Below are positions 9,447 through 18,628 of a stretch of 64,000 nt of DNA, piece by piece. A program made the translations under genes and the position numbers. A model generated the notes under the pieces. The model was not told the DNA's origin. It did not search any database and worked only from the letters and a program-made list of their open reading frames with translations. The first letter of the stretch is position 1. Each line of letters starts with the position of its first letter. The DNA is from JAGTVG01 sp963699805 (GTDB lineage Bacteria; Bacteroidota; Bacteroidia; Cytophagales; Cyclobacteriaceae), in NCBI GenBank assembly GCA_963699805.1, contig CAVOVH010000002.1:372001-436000 (forward strand). The letters run 5' to 3'.

Positions 9447-10802
9447 TTAGACTTTTAATTGTTCCTCTTCCTCCTTAAGCATCCTATAAATTGTTGAGAA
9501 CCCGATATCCAGTTTTTTAGCGGTTTCCTTCACATTTCCATCATACTTATTCAGATAGGATTTTACGATCCTAAGATTATGTTCGCGTAGCGTCAATTCC
9601 CGGTTGATCATCTCAGGAAGTGTCTCATCTTCGCTGAAGTTGATGTCCTCCGCCTCTATTTCGTAATTATTAGACAGTACCACAGAAAGTTCAATGACTG
9701 ATTTCAATTCACGGACATTGCCCGGGTAGGCATAGGTCATCAATTTTTTCTGTGCCACACGTGAAAGTACCTTTTCAGTCAGATTATTTTCCCTGCAGTA
9801 GGACTTCATAAAATGTTTGGCCAGAATGAGGATATCGTTATCCCGTTCCCTGAGGGGAGGCATATTGATGCCCAGGCCAAAAAGACGGTAATACAGGTCA
9901 TCCCTGAATGTGCCGGTTTTGACCTTTTGCAGAAGATTTTTATTGGTGGCCACCAGGATTCGACAATTGACGTGGATAGATTTATTGCTCCCAACGGGCG
10001 TGACTTCCCTTTCCTGTAATGCACGCAGGAGTTTTGCCTGCAGGGTCAGGTCCATTTCCCCAATTTCATCCAGGAAGAGTGTGCCCCCATCGGCCTCTTC
10101 GAATTTACCTTTTCGGCTGATATGTGCTCCCGTAAAAGCGCCTTTTTCATGACCGAAAAGTTCACTTTCGACCAATTCTTTGGGAATGGCAGCCATATTA
10201 ATCGCTACGAAAGGCTTTTTCTTACGTTCGGAGTTATAATGGATGGCCTTGGCCACCAGATCCTTCCCGGTCCCTGTCTCGCCGGTTATCGTCACGCTGA
10301 TGTTGGTATTGATGGCCTTTTCAATCAGGCCGAAGATCTTTTTAACGGGCTTCGACTGTCCGATGATCTGTTTTTCAAAATCATATTTTCTCTCGACTTC
10401 ACTCTGCAGATTCACCAGTTGTTTCTTCAGGTCGAATTGTTTTTTCAGATTTCTAACAACATTGAGCAATCTTTCCCTGATATCCTTTGACTTTACGATG
10501 TAATCATAGGCTCCCAGTTTGAGCAATTCAACCGCAATTTCAATTTTCTCCTGCTCTGATATGACTACAATCTCAATGTCTGGATTAAAATCCTTGATCG
10601 TCTTGAGAAGGGTTTCCCCACTCATATCAGGCAACCGGTAATCGATGGTGATTACATCGGGATTCGATTTAAGATTTTTGATGCAGTCATCACCATTTAA
10701 GAATTTTGTTACGCGGACATCCTGGTCGAGAGACAAGGTATAACCGATAAACTCGGCATACCATTCATCATCTTCAACTACAAAGATCTCTAATTCGGGC
10801 AT
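9447..10802 (-). CDS. Sigma-54-dependent response regulator, NtrC family
   Basis: A 451-residue transcriptional activator with three domains. Residues about 1-120 are a receiver with the acidic pair VVEDDE and phospho-acceptor Asp in VITIDYRLPDMSG. Residues about 145-375 are an AAA+ domain with Walker A GETGTGKD, the sigma-54 contact loop GAFTGA, Walker B GGTLFLDEIGEM and an arginine finger region LREREND. The C-terminus is a Fis-type helix-turn-helix (NVKETAKKLDIGFSTIYRML). All parts needed to open a sigma-54 promoter are present. Its gene follows the hybrid kinase by 62 bp, so the kinase is the likely phosphodonor. Likely targets include the adjacent lipoproteins and the genes from 13694 onward. 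Confidence 0.93.
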   Translation of the reverse strand: MPELEIFVVEDDEWYAEFIGYTLSLDQDVRVTKFLNGDDCIKNLKSNPDVITIDYRLPDMSGETLLKTIKDFNPDIEIVVISEQEKIEIAVELLKLGAYDYIVKSKDIRERLLNVVRNLKKQFDLKKQLVNLQSEVERKYDFEKQIIGQSKPVKKIFGLIEKAINTNISVTITGETGTGKDLVAKAIHYNSERKKKPFVAINMAAIPKELVESELFGHEKGAFTGAHISRKGKFEEADGGTLFLDEIGEMDLTLQAKLLRALQEREVTPVGSNKSIHVNCRILVATNKNLLQKVKTGTFRDDLYYRLFGLGINMPPLRERDNDILILAKHFMKSYCRENNLTEKVLSRVAQKKLMTYAYPGNVRELKSVIELSVVLSNNYEIEAEDINFSEDETLPEMINRELTLREHNLRIVKSYLNKYDGNVKETAKKLDIGFSTIYRMLKEEEEQLKV

Positions 10803-10864
10803 TGAATCTCTATTGGTTAAGGTTTTTTAAAATAACGTGACGGTATTTCGAATATTACTTTCAA

Positions 10865-13381
10865 TCAGGATACATTTAAAAACTGAGACTGAACTTCTTC
10901 CTTTACCTGCTTTACAATTTCCTGGATCTGGGTGACCAGCACCTTTGCTTCCTTCAGGTTTTGTTTGCTTAATATATATTCTTCAGTTTTTTTCAACAGG
11001 GATACCAATTCATCAAATCCCATATGGCGAGAGGATGGGATTAGTTTATGAGCTGCGTACTGCACCTTATCAAAAGAATTTTCAACCGTATTGATGGTAG
11101 TGATTTCAAGAAATTCATTCAGATTATTCAGGTAGATCTGGATCATTTTATCCCTGAACTCAAGTTGATCCTTATCTTCCTTTTTGATTTTTTGTGTATG
11201 AAAGTTGATTTTCTGATCTTTTTCGACCCTGAAAGTTTTTTTGTCTATTCCATGTTTATGGATGATCGTCATGATCAATTCATTTTCATTGAAAGGTTTA
11301 CTGATGACCTGATCGATCCTGGCTTCCTTACACTTTTTCAAGACATCATCATCAACGAACGCGGAAAGGGCAAGGATTGGATTTTTAAAGTGCTTATCTC
11401 GGAGTTTAACGGCGGTCTGGTAACCATCCATCTCTGGCATCTGCAGATCGAGGATGATCAGATCAAACCTGATTTGGTCCACATAATCCAGGGCCTCCTG
11501 GCCTGAAGTGACGGAAAAGACTTTCACATAATAGTCTTTCAGACTTTTTTCCAGTAACATTAAGTTATAATTATCATCATCCGCAATCAAACAGGTGATA
11601 TTGGATAAGTCATGATATTCAATAAGCGACTCGGATTCCTTTACCGATTTTGGTTTTACCAAAGTGGTGGGTATGCTTACTGTAAAGAGTGTTCCCTGCC
11701 CGACTTTACTTTTCACCACAATTTTTCCTTTCATTAAACCTACCAGTTTTCTAACGATGGTAAGCCCCAGCCCCGTACCTCCATATTTTCGGGTGGTACT
11801 TGTATCCGCCTGGGCAAATTTCTCAAAGATCACTTTTATTTTATCCGCAGGAATGCCTATACCCGTATCGGTAACCGACAAGTGCATGATATTCTGCTTG
11901 TCCAGTGTCACCTGAATGGTGATGGATCCTTCGGAAGTGAATTTGATAGCATTGCTGATCAGGTTATTCAGGATCTGCCGGATCCGGTAAGGATCACCCA
12001 TGATTTGTCGGCCAATGAGTTGATTGTCGATATTCAGATATAGTTTCAATCCTTTCATATCAATATCCGACCGGAAAGAGTCGGCGGTCTCCTCCAGTAA
12101 CCTGGATATATCGAATGGGGTCGTTTCGATTTTCATTTGTTCGGAATCCAGCTTGGAGAAATCCAGTATATCATTGATGATCTCAAATAAATGCTGGGAT
12201 GAATTCTTGATGATGTTTAAATATTTTTTATCCCGGACCGGAAGATTCGATTCGGTAATATGTCTTGAAAAACCAATGATGGCATTCAAGGGCGTTCTTA
12301 TCTCATGGCTCATACTGGCCAGGAAATCCTCTTTCACTTTGGCCAGGTTCTCTGCATTTATTTTTGCAACTTCAAGTTCCTTTTTAGTTTTTAGGATCAC
12401 CTGAAAATCTTTCATGACCACAAAAATCAGGATCAGGAACAGCATGGCTGTTATACTGCCTACTAAGGTTATGTAATTTTTGGTTTGTTTGAAAAGTGTG
12501 GTGGCTTCTCCTGCCTTTTGAATCGATTTATCCTGAATGTAATTATTTACACTGTCGATTACCTCCACCATCCGCATGGAAAGTTCATTGTCCTCATTGG
12601 TGAGCCTGAGTTCCGACGCCGTCAGCATCTTCTCGATATACCGTTCACGTCGTTTAATCTCATTCATGGTCTTCTGGATTGGCTTTGCTATTTCAATCGG
12701 TTTATCGATGATATGCGTAATGGTATCATTGATCTCATTCTGAATATTATTTTCAAAGGCAACCGGTTCTTCCGGTAATTCAAGGGCTTCTTCCTCCTTT
12801 TCTTTAGGTCCAAACAAACGGGAAAAAAGGCCGCGTTTCTGGTATTCAGACTCTTCATCCAGGGGGGGGCTATACCTTGCCGAAGTATCGATCATCAAGG
12901 GCCTTTTTTCAATAGCGATGATGGTATCGGGCTGATTGATCTGATATTCGATGGAGCTGATTTCGGCCAGCACTTCTCCATAAACATCCGGCCTCGGGTT
13001 TTTTTTCTTCTGGAGGATCAATGTATACTGAACCAATACTTTTTCCTTAAGCAGATCATATATTCTGTCAATATAATGATACAGAACCGTATCGTCTTCA
13101 TATTCCCTATACAGAAAACTTATGTGTTCCTGAAGCTTGGATAGCGCCCGTTCATAACGCCTCTGGTAAATCCTATCCTGGGTGATTGTATAATTCCGGA
13201 CATTGTTTTCGGTTTCCGATATATAATCCAGTATCTGTTCGAATTTTTCTGTTCTTTCATCCGGCTGGATCGCCTCGCGGAGGGTAATCATCAGGTTATT
13301 CAGTCCCGTATAGGAAATATAGCCTACCAGGGCCAGGGCTGAAACGATCAGCAAATAAAACGTGATGAGTTTAAGACGCAT
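10865..13381 (-). CDS. Hybrid sensor histidine kinase with receiver and HPt domains
   Basis: An 838-residue inner-membrane phosphorelay kinase. A first membrane helix (about 5-23) and a second (about 305-325) enclose a helical periplasmic sensor of about 280 residues with no recognised ligand domain. Then come the dimerisation/phosphoacceptor domain with SHEIRTPLNAIIG (about 357), an ATPase domain with N box, DTGIGIP and GGTGLGL, a receiver (LIADDDNYN, phospho-Asp in LIILDLQMPEMDG), and a C-terminal HPt-like helix pair with AAHKLIPSSRHMG holding the candidate phospho-histidine. This gives a complete His-Asp-His chain ending at the response regulator encoded next. The periplasmic part contains a charged, low-complexity stretch near residues 190-215. 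Confidence 0.92.
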   Translation of the reverse strand: MRLKLITFYLLIVSALALVGYISYTGLNNLMITLREAIQPDERTEKFEQILDYISETENNVRNYTITQDRIYQRRYERALSKLQEHISFLYREYEDDTVLYHYIDRIYDLLKEKVLVQYTLILQKKKNPRPDVYGEVLAEISSIEYQINQPDTIIAIEKRPLMIDTSARYSPPLDEESEYQKRGLFSRLFGPKEKEEEALELPEEPVAFENNIQNEINDTITHIIDKPIEIAKPIQKTMNEIKRRERYIEKMLTASELRLTNEDNELSMRMVEVIDSVNNYIQDKSIQKAGEATTLFKQTKNYITLVGSITAMLFLILIFVVMKDFQVILKTKKELEVAKINAENLAKVKEDFLASMSHEIRTPLNAIIGFSRHITESNLPVRDKKYLNIIKNSSQHLFEIINDILDFSKLDSEQMKIETTPFDISRLLEETADSFRSDIDMKGLKLYLNIDNQLIGRQIMGDPYRIRQILNNLISNAIKFTSEGSITIQVTLDKQNIMHLSVTDTGIGIPADKIKVIFEKFAQADTSTTRKYGGTGLGLTIVRKLVGLMKGKIVVKSKVGQGTLFTVSIPTTLVKPKSVKESESLIEYHDLSNITCLIADDDNYNLMLLEKSLKDYYVKVFSVTSGQEALDYVDQIRFDLIILDLQMPEMDGYQTAVKLRDKHFKNPILALSAFVDDDVLKKCKEARIDQVISKPFNENELIMTIIHKHGIDKKTFRVEKDQKINFHTQKIKKEDKDQLEFRDKMIQIYLNNLNEFLEITTINTVENSFDKVQYAAHKLIPSSRHMGFDELVSLLKKTEEYILSKQNLKEAKVLVTQIQEIVKQVKEEVQSQFLNVS

Positions 13382-13633
13382 TCAGGTAATTATAGTATTT
13401 AACGAAGAAGATAACTATTAAATTATTTAAAATCAAAAGATTATGAAAGGTGCCACAAAACCGACAATTACAAAATTACCGAGTTTTTTAAATAATCGCG
13501 ATTGTTATTCTGACTATCTGGTTTTCAATTTGACAAATCAGAAAAAAACATAGTTAAATTATAGGTTTAATTTTTGGATATAAGCTATTTAAAATCAAAT
13601 ATTTAAATTATTATTTTTTGTTTTTAATAAATG

Positions 13634-13648
13634 TGGCACATTAATTAC
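13634..13648 (+). promoter_or_regulatory. Possible sigma-54 promoter before the small membrane protein
   Basis: TGGCAC-5-TTAC keeps the full -24 hexamer of sigma-54 promoters and differs by one base at -12 (TTAC for TTGC). It lies 46 bp before the ATG of the small membrane protein and near a sigma-54 activator gene. The rest of the AT-rich gap 13382-13693 shows no gene. A second TGGCAC faces the kinase at 13450-13455 on the minus strand, but without a -12 box. Confidence 0.45.
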
Positions 13649-13693
13649 TTAATATATTTATCTAAAATTAAAATTGAAAATTAATACAAAAAA

Positions 13694-13849
13694 ATGAACG
13701 GTTTGATTTACTTGGTCACGATCACCCTGATCCTTTCCTGGCTGATCGCTTTTTTCATCTTGGATGCAGGTGAGATGGTCCACATATTGCTTGTGATGGC
13801 AATCGGAATTGTTTTGTTTAAATTATATCAGGAAGAAAGGAGTTATTAG
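13694..13849 (+). CDS. Small membrane protein, lmo0937/DUF5670 type
   Basis: A 51-codon gene beginning ATGAACGG and ending TAG. The product has two hydrophobic helices (YLVTITLILSWLIAFFIL and MVHILLVMAIGIVLFKLY) joined by a short DAGE turn and a charged tail. This closely follows the plan of the lmo0937 family: an aromatic N-terminus, a Trp near the end of helix one, and a helix two beginning with hxHhLLVh. These are stress-associated inner-membrane proteins of unknown biochemical role. It is followed after 52 bp by the DUF4382 lipoprotein gene on the same strand, so the two are probably cotranscribed. Confidence 0.75.
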   Translation: MNGLIYLVTITLILSWLIAFFILDAGEMVHILLVMAIGIVLFKLYQEERSY

Positions 13850-13901
13850 AAAAAGAACTCCAGAAATAAATCAATTAATTAACAATTAAGCAAACAGAAC
13901 T

Positions 13902-14816
13902 ATGATAAAATTGGTAAAAGAAAATTTACAGGTTATTGTGGTGTTTGTATTTCTGATCTTCATGTTTATCATGACAACTTCATGTAATAAAACAGAAGAA
14001 ACCCCATTGAATGGTCAGGTTCGAATATTGTTGACGGATGCTCCTTTTTCGCTGGCCGCTGTGGAAAATGCTTATATTACGCTCGAAAAAATCGAATTGA
14101 GAAGAAAAGATCTAACCAACGAAAGTGGAAATGGTGACGGAGGCATGAATGATAATTCCGGAAGCCAGATGAATGACGGTGATGGGAATCCTTATATCGT
14201 AGTGATGGATGCGCCAAAGGAATTCAATCTGATGGATCTGCAGAATGGAGTAACCGAAGAGTTAGCCATGGTTGAGATTCCCGCAGGAACTTATGATCTC
14301 GTGAGGATGTATATGCAGGGGGGTACCATTGAATTGAAAGAAGGAGGAATGCATGATTTCAAAATCCCAAGTGGAGAATCATCCGGTTTAAAAATATTTA
14401 TCCAGCCTGGTCTTGAGGTAGAAGGGGGGGTCACCGAAGAATTGCTGTTGGACTTCAACCTGAACAAATCGCTGGTCATGCAAGGTAATATTGATAATAT
14501 CCAGGGATTTAACTTCAAACCTGTGATCAGGGCCATGAATGTTTCCACCACAGGTAGGATCGAAGGATACGTAACCGATGTATCTCAGATGGCCATTGAA
14601 GGAGCTGATGTATGGATTGAGAATGATGCAGCGGAGGAGATTGCCTCAGCCATTTCGGAAGATACCGGATTTTATGCCCTGATCGGGGTTCCGGCCGGAA
14701 CATTTACACTGATTGCAGCCAAGGAAAATTATGATACATTGAAGGTGGAAAATGTGGTTGTCAAACCTGCCACCCAAACTGAGGTAAATGTTGAGATGGC
14801 AGAAAGTACTGAATAA
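13902..14816 (+). CDS. DUF4382 lipoprotein with carboxypeptidase-regulatory-like domain
   Basis: A 304-residue predicted lipoprotein: signal helix VIVVFVFLIFMFIMTTSC with the cysteine at about residue 28. Residues about 37-205 match the DUF4382 plan: it opens GQVRILLTDAPFSLAAVENAYITL and ends with FNFKPVIRAM. A Gly/Asn/Asp-rich insert lies near residues 75-95. Residues about 215-300 are a Ig-like carboxypeptidase-regulatory fold (GRIEGYVTDVSQMAIEGADV and TGFYALIGVPAGTFTLIA). It is an envelope protein of unknown role. It ends at an intrinsic terminator and is likely expressed with the small membrane protein. Confidence 0.85.
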   Translation: MIKLVKENLQVIVVFVFLIFMFIMTTSCNKTEETPLNGQVRILLTDAPFSLAAVENAYITLEKIELRRKDLTNESGNGDGGMNDNSGSQMNDGDGNPYIVVMDAPKEFNLMDLQNGVTEELAMVEIPAGTYDLVRMYMQGGTIELKEGGMHDFKIPSGESSGLKIFIQPGLEVEGGVTEELLLDFNLNKSLVMQGNIDNIQGFNFKPVIRAMNVSTTGRIEGYVTDVSQMAIEGADVWIENDAAEEIASAISEDTGFYALIGVPAGTFTLIAAKENYDTLKVENVVVKPATQTEVNVEMAESTE

Positions 14817-14869
14817 AGGAAAAATCTTACTTAACAACTGATTATTACTATCAGTAGCTTAATGTCCAG

Positions 14870-14899
14870 GAGGCTGTTATTAAACAGCCTCTTTTTTTT
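14870..14899 (+). terminator. Intrinsic terminator after the DUF4382 gene
   Basis: A perfect 9-bp stem, GAGGCTGTT (14870-14878) with AACAGCCTC (14883-14891), a 4-nt loop and then eight T residues. It ends the plus-strand transcript. Confidence 0.9.
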
Positions 14900-14913
14900 G
14901 TCAGGAGACCTGG

Positions 14914-15600
14914 TCAGTCTCTCTTTTTTATACTACCTCCTGAGTTGGAATTGACAAATACTTTTTCCGGATTGCCTTGATACCGGATGGTACCGCCGCT
15001 ACTTGCCCTGGCATCAATTCTGGTGGAAATGTTTACATCGGCCGAACCTCCGGAACTTACTGAAACATCAGCCTCACGACATTCGAGGTCATCAGCATCC
15101 AGGTCACCCGCACTACTTACATCAACTTCCAGATGATCTGCTTTCCCTGATAATTCCAGGTTACCTGCGCTGCTTATATCAACTTCCACATTCCCGGCGT
15201 TCAATTCCAAATCCCCTCCACCTGCACTGCTGACATCAATTTCAAGAGATTCAGCCGGAATGGGTTCTTTGGCGACTACCCTGGCTGCAGAACTGATCCC
15301 TATCTCTTCGAGTTCCCGATAGGTAAGGTTGATGAGTACATCGATATTCCGGTAGTTATTCCCTTCGAGATGGATCCTGAGCCGGTCTCCTGAAACCTCT
15401 GTAAGGACATCCTCCAGGTCGATCCCACTGGCAATGACCTCTGCTTTCTCACTTGAACCCCTGATCAGGTTTACATGGATGGCCTCTCCGACAGATATTT
15501 CATTGAAGGAACTAAGATTGCGACTTTCCCGTTGCTGGGCGAAACCCGGCATCATCGAAATGCAGCATACAATGAATAAAATACTTTTTTTCATGATCAT
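14914..15600 (-). CDS. DUF2807 (head GIN domain) secreted protein
   Basis: A 228-residue exported protein with signal peptide SILFIVCCISMMPGFAQQ. The rest is a right-handed beta-helix of short repeats typical of DUF2807: FNEISVGEAIHVNLIRGSSE at the start, then repeated turns of the type VDVSSAGDLD, and a closing serine/glycine-rich rung. Many repeats share the phrase (V/I)SSAG, so the protein is internally repetitive. DUF2807 proteins are common in Bacteroidota, and their biochemical role is not established. It stands alone on the minus strand. Confidence 0.85.
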   Translation of the reverse strand: MIMKKSILFIVCCISMMPGFAQQRESRNLSSFNEISVGEAIHVNLIRGSSEKAEVIASGIDLEDVLTEVSGDRLRIHLEGNNYRNIDVLINLTYRELEEIGISSAARVVAKEPIPAESLEIDVSSAGGGDLELNAGNVEVDISSAGNLELSGKADHLEVDVSSAGDLDADDLECREADVSVSSGGSADVNISTRIDARASSGGTIRYQGNPEKVFVNSNSGGSIKKRD

Positions 15601-15729
15601 GATTTTTTTACAAAGGATGTTATTTTATCATAGAGATTTCAAAAGATCTCAAAAGTTGCATCCACATGGGGATTTTTTTAGTGACCTTCCTTCCGGAAAC
15701 ACCAAAACCAGTTGCCAGGAAGGAGGGTG

Positions 15730-16491
15730 CTATATCCCGGCCACCCGTTTTTTATAAGTTTTTAATGCTTCCTCAAGACGATCGTGGGCCGTGGTATCCC
15801 CCGGGATATTATGCGATGGATGGATGTATAATTTAACTCCTTTTTCATCCAGAATTTCAGCCACTGTAGTCACTGTCATCCAGACCGCGGTCACAAAAGC
15901 CATGGTTGAAACAGGTCCCACCTTGTCAAAATGATTTTTAAGTGAAACAGAGGCATCATTAGCCGGCACACAGGTATCGACTACCACATCCGCCAGATCG
16001 AAAAGGGTTTTTCCACTGCTGTGCCTGCTTTTTTTCCCTTTTGCCTCGGCGGCGGAACCATAAACAATCACTTTCATGCCTTGCCGCCTGGCTTCAAGTG
16101 CCACATCAATATTGACGGCATTGATACCGGTATGAGAAAACATCCACATACAATCGCGTGGATCAAAATTCCATCCCTTCATGATCTCAAGCCCATATCC
16201 TTCCACCCGTTCCAGAAAAACAAATTGTTGGACACTCATTCCTCCTACAATATTTGTAAAAAAGGTGAGGGGCAGTTCAATGATGGGGTGAAATCCAACG
16301 AAACCACCAATCCTGGGATACATTTCTTCGATGGGCAGGGTGGCATGACCGCATCCAAACAAATGAACCCAGCGCTCTGCTTCAATTGAATTTGCCATCA
16401 GCTCGGCAGCTTTCCTGATGTTATCCATTTGTGTATTCTCAATGTCATCCATGACATTTCTTGTATTTTTAAGCCATTGTTTTGCTAACAT
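15730..16491 (-). CDS. SIS-domain sugar isomerase-like protein
   Basis: A 253-residue cytoplasmic protein of the UPF0309/SIS-domain sugar phosphate isomerase group. The SIS phosphosugar-binding elements are visible as HLFGCGHA (about 42-49) and MFSHTGINAVNIDVALEARRQ (about 115-135), with a C-terminal alpha/beta half containing PVSTMAFVTAVWM. It probably binds a phosphorylated sugar or amino sugar. It is the last gene of a kinase-transporter-isomerase operon, starting 18 bp after the MFS gene stops, which fits processing of a sugar phosphorylated by the ROK kinase. Exact substrate unknown. Confidence 0.75.
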   Translation of the reverse strand: MLAKQWLKNTRNVMDDIENTQMDNIRKAAELMANSIEAERWVHLFGCGHATLPIEEMYPRIGGFVGFHPIIELPLTFFTNIVGGMSVQQFVFLERVEGYGLEIMKGWNFDPRDCMWMFSHTGINAVNIDVALEARRQGMKVIVYGSAAEAKGKKSRHSSGKTLFDLADVVVDTCVPANDASVSLKNHFDKVGPVSTMAFVTAVWMTVTTVAEILDEKGVKLYIHPSHNIPGDTTAHDRLEEALKTYKKRVAGI

Positions 16492-16509
16492 GATGATATC
16501 TGTTTTAAA

Positions 16510-17682
16510 TTATTTTATTTGTTTTTTGTATTCTTTTAAAATGAGGAATATCAGTAAAGTGGTGATGGCACCGGTGGTGATCATGATCAAAGGATAAACC
16601 TGCATGCCATATCCTTTTGCAAATAGACCAATGAGGTAGTTGAGGATCATATTCCCAGTGAGTGCGATCGTAAATGCGATCCCGAAGGCCGTGCCTGATA
16701 ATCTCGCATATCGGTTTCCGATCAATCCGAGGATGATCGGGAATCCAGCGGCCAACCCCAGTCCGATCAAAATCAGGGATAAGACGATCGCCAATTTAAG
16801 CTGTGTAAAAAACAACAGGATCCCCCCTGCCAGGGCGGTCAGGGCAGAAATATAGATCATCAGGTAGGGGGAAAGTCTTCTCAGCAGGATCCCCAATAAA
16901 AGACGCCCTGTTGTAAAAGCGATGACAAAAATTGTGAGATAATACAAGGAAGCTTTTTCCATCAGCCCCTTGACACCGATCAGATAAGTGGTGGTCCAGT
17001 TATTGAGCATGGCTTCCCACCCGGATTGAAAAAACAGGATCAGTCCTGAAAGCAGGAGTAATGAGTCTTTTAACAGGATACCAAGATCGGAAGTGGATAA
17101 TCCCTGTGACTGTTTAGGTGCCGGGTAAGGAATGAATAGCATGTATACCGTTGGAATGATCATGGAAAATCCCAATCCGGCCATGATCTGATCATAATGG
17201 AACCAGGTTTCCAATCCCCCAAGCAATACAGGCATTCCCAGGGAACCAAGGCCGAAAAATACGCCCAGAAGGCTCAGGTTCGCTCCTTTATTCTCTCCAA
17301 AATCCTCACTGAGATCCGATACCATGGAACTCGTCGCCCCATTGAGCATGCCTCCTCCCAGGCCTATGAGATAAAAAGCAATGTTCAATTGATAAAAGAC
17401 TCCTGCATAGGCGATCACCAGAAAACCCAGGGATTCCAGCAACACACTAACTGAGAGCAGGTATTTGTAGGAATAGCGGTCCACGATCGGCCCGAAGATC
17501 AGGCTGCCGGTTAGTATGCCAAAAGGGAACACCGATGCCAGGATCCCTTTCTGGATCTCATCGAGGTGAAAGGTGGCAGAAAGATGGGGAAGCGTTGAAC
17601 CCAGGGTGATGATGGATACGCCGAAAAGGAAAATGCCAATAAAAGCGGCAATGAATACGGAACGTTTATTATATGGTTTCAT
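16510..17682 (-). CDS. MFS transporter, probable sugar importer
   Basis: A 390-residue integral membrane protein with about 12 helices in two six-helix halves. The cytoplasmic loop between helices 2 and 3 has GPIVDRYSYK, a form of the MFS signature, and the second half repeats it as GRLLLGILLRRLSP. The start overlaps the end of the ROK kinase gene by 14 bp, showing translational coupling. Between a sugar kinase and a sugar isomerase, import of the kinase's sugar is the simplest role. It resembles FucP/GlcP-type carriers in size and layout but no substrate residue can be assigned. Confidence 0.82.
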   Translation of the reverse strand: MKPYNKRSVFIAAFIGIFLFGVSIITLGSTLPHLSATFHLDEIQKGILASVFPFGILTGSLIFGPIVDRYSYKYLLSVSVLLESLGFLVIAYAGVFYQLNIAFYLIGLGGGMLNGATSSMVSDLSEDFGENKGANLSLLGVFFGLGSLGMPVLLGGLETWFHYDQIMAGLGFSMIIPTVYMLFIPYPAPKQSQGLSTSDLGILLKDSLLLLSGLILFFQSGWEAMLNNWTTTYLIGVKGLMEKASLYYLTIFVIAFTTGRLLLGILLRRLSPYLMIYISALTALAGGILLFFTQLKLAIVLSLILIGLGLAAGFPIILGLIGNRYARLSGTAFGIAFTIALTGNMILNYLIGLFAKGYGMQVYPLIMITTGAITTLLIFLILKEYKKQIK

Positions 17683-18628
17683 GGTTTTCTAAAATCATTC
17701 TGGCAGCTCCCAGAAGCGGGGCCGCGCTTCCAAGTGAGGAACTTACTATCTTAACTTTTGTGATGCTGATCGGTTGTGCCCAACGGGTTGCCTCCTCCCG
17801 GATGGAACCGATCAGGAATTCTGCCGGCCCAAACATGCCTCCCCCAAAGATGATCATTTCCGGATTAAACAGACTGACAAGATTGGCCGATGTTTTGCCC
17901 CATAAACTTACAGCTTTCCGGATCACTTTTTCTGCAACCACATCCTGATCCTGATAAGCCCCAAGAATATCTGAAGCAGTCAGATCATGGGTCTTCAGCC
18001 TGCTGACCTGCTTGTTTTCTTCGATCGACAATAAATCCTTTGCTTCCCTTACCAGGCCATCTCCTGAAGCATGGTATTCAAAACAGCCGAAATTTTTGTA
18101 CTTTTCAAGGTATTCGGTTTCCAGGGCAAGCCATCCAATGGCTCCTGCTATGTCATCTGCACCTCTCAGGATCCTGCCATCCACCAGGATCCCGGCACCA
18201 ATCCCAGTACCGATGGTCAGGAAAATAGCATTTTTACTTCCTTTTGCCACTCCCAGCCAGGTCTCCCCAAGGATACAACAAGCCCTGTCATTGTCTACCT
18301 TTACCGGAATTTCAACGGGCAAGGATGATTCCAGGTATTTTTTCAATGGGTAGTCAGACCATCCCGGAATGTTGGGAGCCCAGACCTTACCGGTATTCTG
18401 ATAACTGATACCAGGGACAGAAATGCCAATCCCGGTAACGGGTTCATGTTTTTTTTTGACCTTTTCATATAAATGGAGACACAGGTCGTGGATCATTCCA
18501 CCTACTTCATCGCCCTCCTTCGATCCAAGTATATATTTTTCTGATTCGAGTATTTGCCCATCAGCATTCACTAAAGCTCCGGCACACTTGGTGCCTCCCA
18601 GATCAATGGCGATCACGGTTTGTTGCAT
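17669..18628 (-). CDS. ROK-family sugar kinase
   Basis: A 319-residue cytoplasmic kinase of the ROK family (glucokinase, N-acetylmannosamine kinase and relatives). The N-terminal phosphate loop is AIDLGGTKCAGALV. The second phosphate region is FLTIGTGIGAGILVDG with the catalytic Asp just before it in VDNDRACC. The zinc-type CxCGxxGC motif of many ROK kinases is not present in canonical form: the corresponding region reads AIGWLALETEYLEKYKNFGCFE. There is no DNA-binding domain, so it is an enzyme, not a repressor. First gene of the operon with the MFS and SIS genes, divergent from the symporter gene at 19163. Confidence 0.85.
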   Translation of the reverse strand: MQQTVIAIDLGGTKCAGALVNADGQILESEKYILGSKEGDEVGGMIHDLCLHLYEKVKKKHEPVTGIGISVPGISYQNTGKVWAPNIPGWSDYPLKKYLESSLPVEIPVKVDNDRACCILGETWLGVAKGSKNAIFLTIGTGIGAGILVDGRILRGADDIAGAIGWLALETEYLEKYKNFGCFEYHASGDGLVREAKDLLSIEENKQVSRLKTHDLTASDILGAYQDQDVVAEKVIRKAVSLWGKTSANLVSLFNPEMIIFGGGMFGPAEFLIGSIREEATRWAQPISITKVKIVSSSLGSAAPLLGAARMILENHETI

